A model generated the notes under the pieces. That model ran no database searches. It was not told where the DNA came from and worked only from the letters and a program-made list of their open reading frames with translations. The position numbers were made by a program, and so were the translations under genes. Below, piece by piece: positions 6,041-10,007 of a stretch of 10,007 bases of DNA (position 1 is its first letter; each line of letters starts with the position of its first letter). This stretch comes from VBAS01 sp035292525 (GTDB taxonomy: Bacteria; Bacteroidota; Bacteroidia; Chitinophagales; Chitinophagaceae): the NCBI GenBank assembly GCA_035292525.1, contig DATDPZ010000050.1, positions 1 through 10,007 on the forward strand. The letters are read 5' to 3'.

Positions 6041-8827
6041 ATGAAAAAGCTAAGCATCTGCATATTTTTGTTTTTTTGCTGCCACCAGGTTTTTTCTCAG
6101 AAAAAACCGCTGGATCATACTGTTTATGACGGATGGCAAAGTATTGGGGAAAGGATGATCAGTAATGATGGGAAATGGACAGCGTACACTATTTGTCCTC
6201 AGGAAGGCGACACAACACTGGTAATCCGGCAAACAGATGGTTTATACAAAAAGGAAATCGAAAGAGGATTTAATGCAGTGATCAGTGAAGATAACCGCTT
6301 TGTTATTTTCAGGATAAAACCTTACCAGAAAGATCTGCGTGAAGCAAGAATCAAAAATAAAAAGCGGGAAGATTATCCGAAAGACTCCCTGGGAATAGTG
6401 GAATTGGGAAAAGAAGAAGTGTATAAATTTCCTAAAGTAAGATCATACAAGGTCCCTGCAAAAGCTGCCGGTTGGCTGGCTTATTGGATGGAAAAAAATA
6501 AAGAAGCAACTGCTGCAGATGAGGGCGCCGATCTTGTTTTAAAGAATCTGAAAACAGGTGATGAGAAAACATTTTCAATGGTGTCTGAATATTATTTTGA
6601 CAAACAGGGAACGAAACTTCTTTTAGAAACCAGCCGGAATTCAAAAGATTCTTTAAGCAAAGCTTACGTATTACTTTATCATCTGGCATCAGGCAAAACA
6701 GACAGCATCTGCAGAGGTGGAAACGATTTCCGCAGTTTCGTTTTCGATGAAACCGGAAACCAGCTTTCCTTTGTAGCGGAAAGAGATGCAGAACCAAAAG
6801 CGTTACAGAAATTTTATAAGCTCTGGTACTATAAAACGGGGATGGATAGTGCCGTGCTGTTAGCCGAAAAAAACTCAGTGGGGATGAAACTGGGAATGAC
6901 CATCAGTGAAAATGGAAACCTTGAATTCAGTAAGTCCGGTAGGCGATTGTTTTTTGGTTCATCGGTTATTCAACCCCCGAAAGACACTTCAGCCGTGGAA
7001 GCCGACATGGTAAAACTGGATATCTGGCATTACAACGATGATTATTTACAGTCCCAGCAAATGGTTCAGTTAAATAATGACCTGCGCCGAAGCTATTTAA
7101 GCGTTTATGATTTTGAAAAAAAATCTATTGAGCAACTGGGCTCTGCAGATTTACCACAAGTGATGCAAACCAATGAAGGGGATGGGGAACTCTTTGTCGG
7201 AATCACCGATGTAGGTAAAAGAAAAGAAAGCCAATGGCTGGGACAAACAAGAAAAGATATTTATGCTATTACTGTTGTTGATGGATCAAATAAAATGGTG
7301 AAACAAAACCTGCAAGGCCAGGTTTATCCTTCTACTACCGGTAAATATATTTTGTGGTACGACCGGCCTGCAAAAAATTATTTTGTGTGGGACGGAGCTT
7401 CTGTAAAAAATATTACAGCTAAAATAGCGGTACCACTTTGGAATGAAGAATTTGACATGCCGGATAGCCCCAATCCATATGGATTTATGGGCTGGCATGA
7501 AGGAGATTCAGCAGTATATATTTATGATAAATATGATATCTGGAAAGTAGATGTCAGCGGTAAAAATCCACCAAAGAACACCAGCATGGGAATGGGCAGG
7601 AAAAATTTTACCACTTACCGTTACGTTCAGCTTGATCCGGAAAAAAGAAAATTTTCCAATGAAGCTTTTTTGGCCCGTTCATTTAACAACAAAACAAAAG
7701 AAGCCGGCCTGGCCATCATCAATACAATGGGGCGGGTAACGGAAATAAAATTGAATGATAATAAGATTTCCATCGGGCAAATTATTGCTGCTAATAAAAG
7801 CCTGCATGGGTCATGGATCTATACAAAAGAGAATTTTACAAACCCGCCAGACCTGTATTATGTTGCAGGTGCACCATTCGGTAGCATTACTTTAGAAAAA
7901 AACATTGTGGTCAGCGAATCAAAACTCACTTCTTTGAATCCACAGCAAAAGGAATACAACTGGGGAACTGCTGAATTATATAAATGGACCACATTCAATG
8001 GTAAAACTTCCGAAGGACTTTTATTCAAGCCGGAAGATTTTGATCCCAGTAAGAAATACCCGATGGTTATTTATTTCTATGAAAAATTATCAAATAATCT
8101 TTATGATTATGTAGATCCTGCCCCCACCCGTTCAGCAATTAATACTTCCTTTTTCGTAAGCAATGGTTACATTGTTTTTCATCCCAATATAAGTTATGGC
8201 ACCGGCCATCCGGGGAAAGATGCTTATGAATTTATTGTAAGTGGTGCAAAGTCACTGATCGCAAAATATAAATGGATTGATGCAAATAAAATTGGGATAG
8301 AGGGACATAGCTGGGGTGGTTACCAGGTGGCTTACCTGATTACAAAAACAAATATGTTTAAAGCGGCATGGGCTGGTGCCCCGGTGGTCAACATGACCAG
8401 TGCATACGGTGGAATCCGGTATGGCACAGGCGTCAACAGGCAATTTCAATATGAAAAAACACAAAGCCGGATTGGTAAAACTTTATGGGAGGCTTTGCCC
8501 CAGTATTTAGAAAGTTCGCCTCTGTTTTCCCTGAATAAAGTAACTACGCCGGTAGTTATCCTGCATAACGATAATGACGATGCAGTACCTTATACTCAGG
8601 GAATTGAAATGTTTACCGCATTAAAAAGGCTTGGAAAAAAAGCCTGGTTAATCAGTTATAATGGTGAACCACATGGTGTGGTACAAAGAAAGAACAGGAA
8701 AGACCTTGCCATTCGTTTTGAACAATTTTTTGGTTGGCTGCTTAAAGATGAAAAGCCCGCAAAATGGTTAGCAGAAGGAGTGCCTGCAATTAAAAAAGGA
8801 AAAGATTGGGGATTGGAAATAGATTAA
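6041..8827 (+). CDS. Secreted S9-family (prolyl oligopeptidase-like) serine peptidase
   Basis: A large exported serine peptidase of the S9 family, which cleaves short peptides, often after proline or at N-terminal dipeptides. Residues 1-19 form a signal peptide (MKK, hydrophobic core, VFS before Gln20), giving a periplasmic or secreted product; no lipobox is seen. Residues from about 30 to 640 should form the beta-propeller that filters substrates. From about 650 to 905 is the alpha/beta-hydrolase domain: nucleophile S757 in GHSWGGY, Asp846 in HNDNDDAVP, and His878 in GEPHGV, so the triad is complete. At 928 residues it is longer than classical prolyl oligopeptidase or DPP IV (about 700-770). 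The extra length lies in the N-terminal half, as in many Bacteroidota S9 proteins. Specificity is uncertain: the DPP IV Glu-Glu motif is not recognisable to me. It follows the methyltransferase gene by 46 bp and may have its own promoter. Confidence 0.93.
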   Translation: MKKLSICIFLFFCCHQVFSQKKPLDHTVYDGWQSIGERMISNDGKWTAYTICPQEGDTTLVIRQTDGLYKKEIERGFNAVISEDNRFVIFRIKPYQKDLREARIKNKKREDYPKDSLGIVELGKEEVYKFPKVRSYKVPAKAAGWLAYWMEKNKEATAADEGADLVLKNLKTGDEKTFSMVSEYYFDKQGTKLLLETSRNSKDSLSKAYVLLYHLASGKTDSICRGGNDFRSFVFDETGNQLSFVAERDAEPKALQKFYKLWYYKTGMDSAVLLAEKNSVGMKLGMTISENGNLEFSKSGRRLFFGSSVIQPPKDTSAVEADMVKLDIWHYNDDYLQSQQMVQLNNDLRRSYLSVYDFEKKSIEQLGSADLPQVMQTNEGDGELFVGITDVGKRKESQWLGQTRKDIYAITVVDGSNKMVKQNLQGQVYPSTTGKYILWYDRPAKNYFVWDGASVKNITAKIAVPLWNEEFDMPDSPNPYGFMGWHEGDSAVYIYDKYDIWKVDVSGKNPPKNTSMGMGRKNFTTYRYVQLDPEKRKFSNEAFLARSFNNKTKEAGLAIINTMGRVTEIKLNDNKISIGQIIAANKSLHGSWIYTKENFTNPPDLYYVAGAPFGSITLEKNIVVSESKLTSLNPQQKEYNWGTAELYKWTTFNGKTSEGLLFKPEDFDPSKKYPMVIYFYEKLSNNLYDYVDPAPTRSAINTSFFVSNGYIVFHPNISYGTGHPGKDAYEFIVSGAKSLIAKYKWIDANKIGIEGHSWGGYQVAYLITKTNMFKAAWAGAPVVNMTSAYGGIRYGTGVNRQFQYEKTQSRIGKTLWEALPQYLESSPLFSLNKVTTPVVILHNDNDDAVPYTQGIEMFTALKRLGKKAWLISYNGEPHGVVQRKNRKDLAIRFEQFFGWLLKDEKPAKWLAEGVPAIKKGKDWGLEID

Positions 8828-8859
8828 GTTTAAATGTTGAAAGGTTTAAGGGTTTAAAG
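8828..8859 (+). repeat. Tandem octamer array, forward orientation (four copies)
   Basis: Starting at the base after the peptidase stop codon are four abutting 8-bp units: GTTTAAAT, GTTGAAAG, GTTTAAGG, GTTTAAAG. The consensus is GTTTAAAG, with at most two changes per unit. An oppositely oriented array lies 38 bp to the right. Positions 8836-8849 and 8908-8921 pair over 14 bp with one mismatch, so the two arrays can form one long hairpin between convergent genes. A role as a bidirectional terminator or RNA-stabilising structure is possible but unproven. Confidence 0.7.
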
Positions 8860-8866
8860 TATGAGT

Positions 8867-8880
8867 CAACGTAATAGTTG
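8867..8880. repeat. Small central hairpin between octamer arrays
   Basis: CAAC (8867-8870) and GTTG (8877-8880) are inverted around the six bases GTAATA. It is short and weak alone, but it lies in the middle of the larger inverted repeat and could be the tip of a branched structure. Confidence 0.35.
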
Positions 8881-8897
8881 TTAGTAAAAATTAATTT

Positions 8898-8937
8898 ACA
8901 AAAACTGTTAAACCTGTCAACTATTTAATTTTTCAAT
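8898..8937 (-). repeat. Octamer array, reverse orientation (degenerate)
   Basis: Read on the minus strand, five 8-bp units follow in phase: ATTGAAAA, ATTAAATA, GTTGACAG, GTTTAACA, GTTTTTGT. The third and fourth are closest to the GTTTAAAG consensus of the forward array and carry most of the pairing with it; the outer ones are degenerate. It ends 4 bp from the stop codon of the minus-strand gene, so the two arrays almost fill the gap between the two genes. Confidence 0.55.
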
Positions 8938-8941
8938 TGCC

Positions 8942-9661
8942 TTAAGCTGCCTGTGCGGTTATATATTTTACCAAACTTCTTTTTGCTATGGGCAGCAAAG
9001 TTTCTTCAACAGGGAAGGAAAGATTTGCCTCAATGGAAAAAACAGCGGGGTTGGGCAGGTTGCTTCTGTATCGTATCAATTCAGATTTTATATTTTCAAA
9101 GCTGTTTATAAAATTTTTTGACCAGCTATTAACATAAGTACTTTTCATGCTCCGGTATTTTTCATCATGTTTTTCAAAAATCGATAGCCGGTAATGGAAT
9201 ACCCGGGTTTCTTTATTGTCCATTGTATTTAAAAAGAAATAGCCTTCTTTATTATCAAGCGGTATAATGCCCACCGGGTTGATGATTAAATTATCTTCCA
9301 CCAGTTCATAGATCTCCACTCCGCTGTTAATAGTATTTTTCATTGTAGAGGCAGCGTAGTTGATGATCGCTTCCAGTTCCTGCATCAGTTCATCATCTTC
9401 GATCATTTGTTCATAAAGCACTTTCAGCTTTTCTATTTGCAACCCGGTCAGTTTTTTAGGAAAATGTTCCTGCAGTATTTTTTTATTCTCCCGCAAAGAC
9501 ACCAGGTTGTTGTAATGAAAGATCATATCAGCCAGTTGCGGATAAAGTTTGCTTTCATTAAAGTATTTATTTACTTCCTGCAGATAGGCAAGCAATGTGT
9601 ACTTTTTCAGTTCAAAATCAATATAGCCTTCAGCAAACCAGGTTTCAGATAATGTTTTCAT
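8942..9661 (-). CDS. Hypothetical protein, 239 residues
   Basis: I do not recognise this protein. It has no signal peptide, lipobox or transmembrane segment, so it is probably cytoplasmic. The first 120 residues look mostly helical and charged (for example LTGLQIEKLKVLYEQMIEDDELMQEL in two parts, about 71-97). Residues 115-165 look like a beta-rich section, with VEIYELVEDNLIINPVGII and a turn before GYFFLNTMDNKETRVFHYRLS. A helical stretch with aromatic and basic residues follows (MKSTYVNSWSKNFINSF), and then a predicted strand with a proline-rich end near 205-225. The two-part layout could suit a binding or adaptor protein, but no catalytic motif is visible. It is divergent from a histidine-phosphatase-like lipoprotein gene and convergent with the S9 peptidase gene. 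The start ATG is the only good one; codon use resembles the neighbours. Confidence 0.88.
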   Translation of the reverse strand: MKTLSETWFAEGYIDFELKKYTLLAYLQEVNKYFNESKLYPQLADMIFHYNNLVSLRENKKILQEHFPKKLTGLQIEKLKVLYEQMIEDDELMQELEAIINYAASTMKNTINSGVEIYELVEDNLIINPVGIIPLDNKEGYFFLNTMDNKETRVFHYRLSIFEKHDEKYRSMKSTYVNSWSKNFINSFENIKSELIRYRSNLPNPAVFSIEANLSFPVEETLLPIAKRSLVKYITAQAA

Positions 9662-9724
9662 GAGTTACTGTTTAGGTTAGTTCATGTAAATTAATAAAAA
9701 GACTTCAAAATTAAAAAGTAGGTT

Positions 9725-9732
9725 TACCTTAG
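9725..9732 (+). promoter_or_regulatory. Possible promoter of the histidine phosphatase gene, -7-like element
   Basis: TACCTTAG is one mismatch from TAnnTTTG, 18 bases before the ATG at 9751, in the 89-bp gap between divergent genes. No -33 element is clear. No matching element was found for the minus-strand gene. Confidence 0.35.
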
Positions 9733-9750
9733 GCCTGTTAAAATCAAAAT

Positions 9751-10007
9751 ATGTTAAGAGTTTTTTTGTTTTTATTCATCATTTTTTATTCTTCCTGTAC
9801 TTCGGTAAAATATTATGTAGTGCGTCATGCTGAAAAAGCAACCGCTTCAGAGGGTACTGTTATGAGTACCCCCAATGATCCTCCGTTATCGTCAGCAGGA
9901 AAAGTGAGGGCCATTGAGCTGGGTGAAGTGCTGAAAAGCCGGCAGATCATGAATATTTACTCCACCAATACAATCAGAACTATCAGCACGGCGCAGCCTT
10001 TGAAGCA
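9751..10007 (+). CDS. Histidine phosphatase superfamily lipoprotein, partial (N-terminus)
   Basis: The frame opens with a short type II signal peptide (MLRVFLFLFIIFYSSC), with a likely lipidated Cys at residue 16 after YSS. Directly after it comes YYVVRHAEKA, the RH-x-E form of the histidine phosphatase (phosphoglycerate mutase-like) signature, in which H26 would be the phospho-acceptor and R25 binds phosphate. The segment DPPLSSAGKVRAIELGEVL and then IYSTNTIRTISTAQPL fit the usual order of this fold (the L-x-x-x-G helix and the S-x-x-x-R-x-x-x-T-A strand-helix). The window ends after about 85 codons, so the second catalytic His is not seen. Family members anchored to the outer membrane or periplasm in Bacteroidota have uncertain substrates; phosphate monoesters are the expected class. 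Confidence 0.88.
   Translation, partial: MLRVFLFLFIIFYSSCTSVKYYVVRHAEKATASEGTVMSTPNDPPLSSAGKVRAIELGEVLKSRQIMNIYSTNTIRTISTAQPLK

Noticed and set aside
6432..6797. 121-residue minus-strand frame inside the S9 peptidase gene
   Set aside because: It is antisense to a well-supported coding region, and its composition (many Cys, His, Leu) is typical of a shadow frame.
2607..8827. The plus-strand gene group as a biosynthetic cluster or defence system
   Set aside because: Exonuclease, lipid-sugar transferase, transporter, methyltransferase and peptidase have no shared pathway, no hallmark synthase or effector genes are present, and codon use looks uniform with the flanking housekeeping genes.
8828..8937. 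CRISPR array
   Set aside because: The repeat units are only 8 bp with no spacers between them and no cas genes are near.

Overview
The window looks like an ordinary chromosomal stretch of a Bacteroidota bacterium, most likely in or near the family Chitinophagaceae. The reasons are the low GC content by eye, the absence of purine-rich Shine-Dalgarno sequences before the starts, -7-like elements resembling the Bacteroidota consensus TAnnTTTG, short lipoproteins with SSC-type lipoboxes, and the kinds of protein families encoded. The genus is inference; no rRNA or other marker is present.

Left part, minus strand (1-2473): read right to left there is a 41-residue lipoprotein gene, then a histidine biosynthesis operon. 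The operon begins with an 18-codon leader peptide carrying three clustered His codons (HIHQH). Mutually exclusive antiterminator and terminator hairpins follow, then hisG (long form with the C-terminal regulatory domain) and hisD, which runs off the left edge a few residues short of its end. The leader and hairpins make a textbook ribosome-mediated attenuator, so the operon appears controlled both by histidyl-tRNA supply (transcription) and by histidine feedback on HisG (activity).

Middle part, plus strand (2607-8827): five co-directional genes: a DnaQ/ExoX-type 3'-5' exonuclease, a polyprenol-phosphate mannosyltransferase-like family 2 glycosyltransferase with a TTG start, an EamA-family membrane transporter, a SAM-dependent methyltransferase whose start overlaps the transporter end by 35 bp, and a large secreted S9 serine peptidase with an intact catalytic triad. 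The transporter and methyltransferase are almost certainly cotranscribed; the others may be. Their functions do not form an obvious pathway.

Right part (8828-10007): the S9 peptidase gene converges on a minus-strand gene for an unrecognised 239-residue protein. The 114-bp gap between them holds two opposed arrays of a degenerate octamer related to GTTTAAAG, forming a long imperfect inverted repeat. Divergent from the unknown gene is the start of a histidine-phosphatase-family lipoprotein, cut by the right edge.

No stretch longer than about 300 bases lacks a gene. I see no rRNA, tRNA, insertion sequence, CRISPR array, phage or defence locus. The most interesting items are the his attenuator, the convergent octamer arrays, the small lipoprotein and the unrecognised 239-residue protein.
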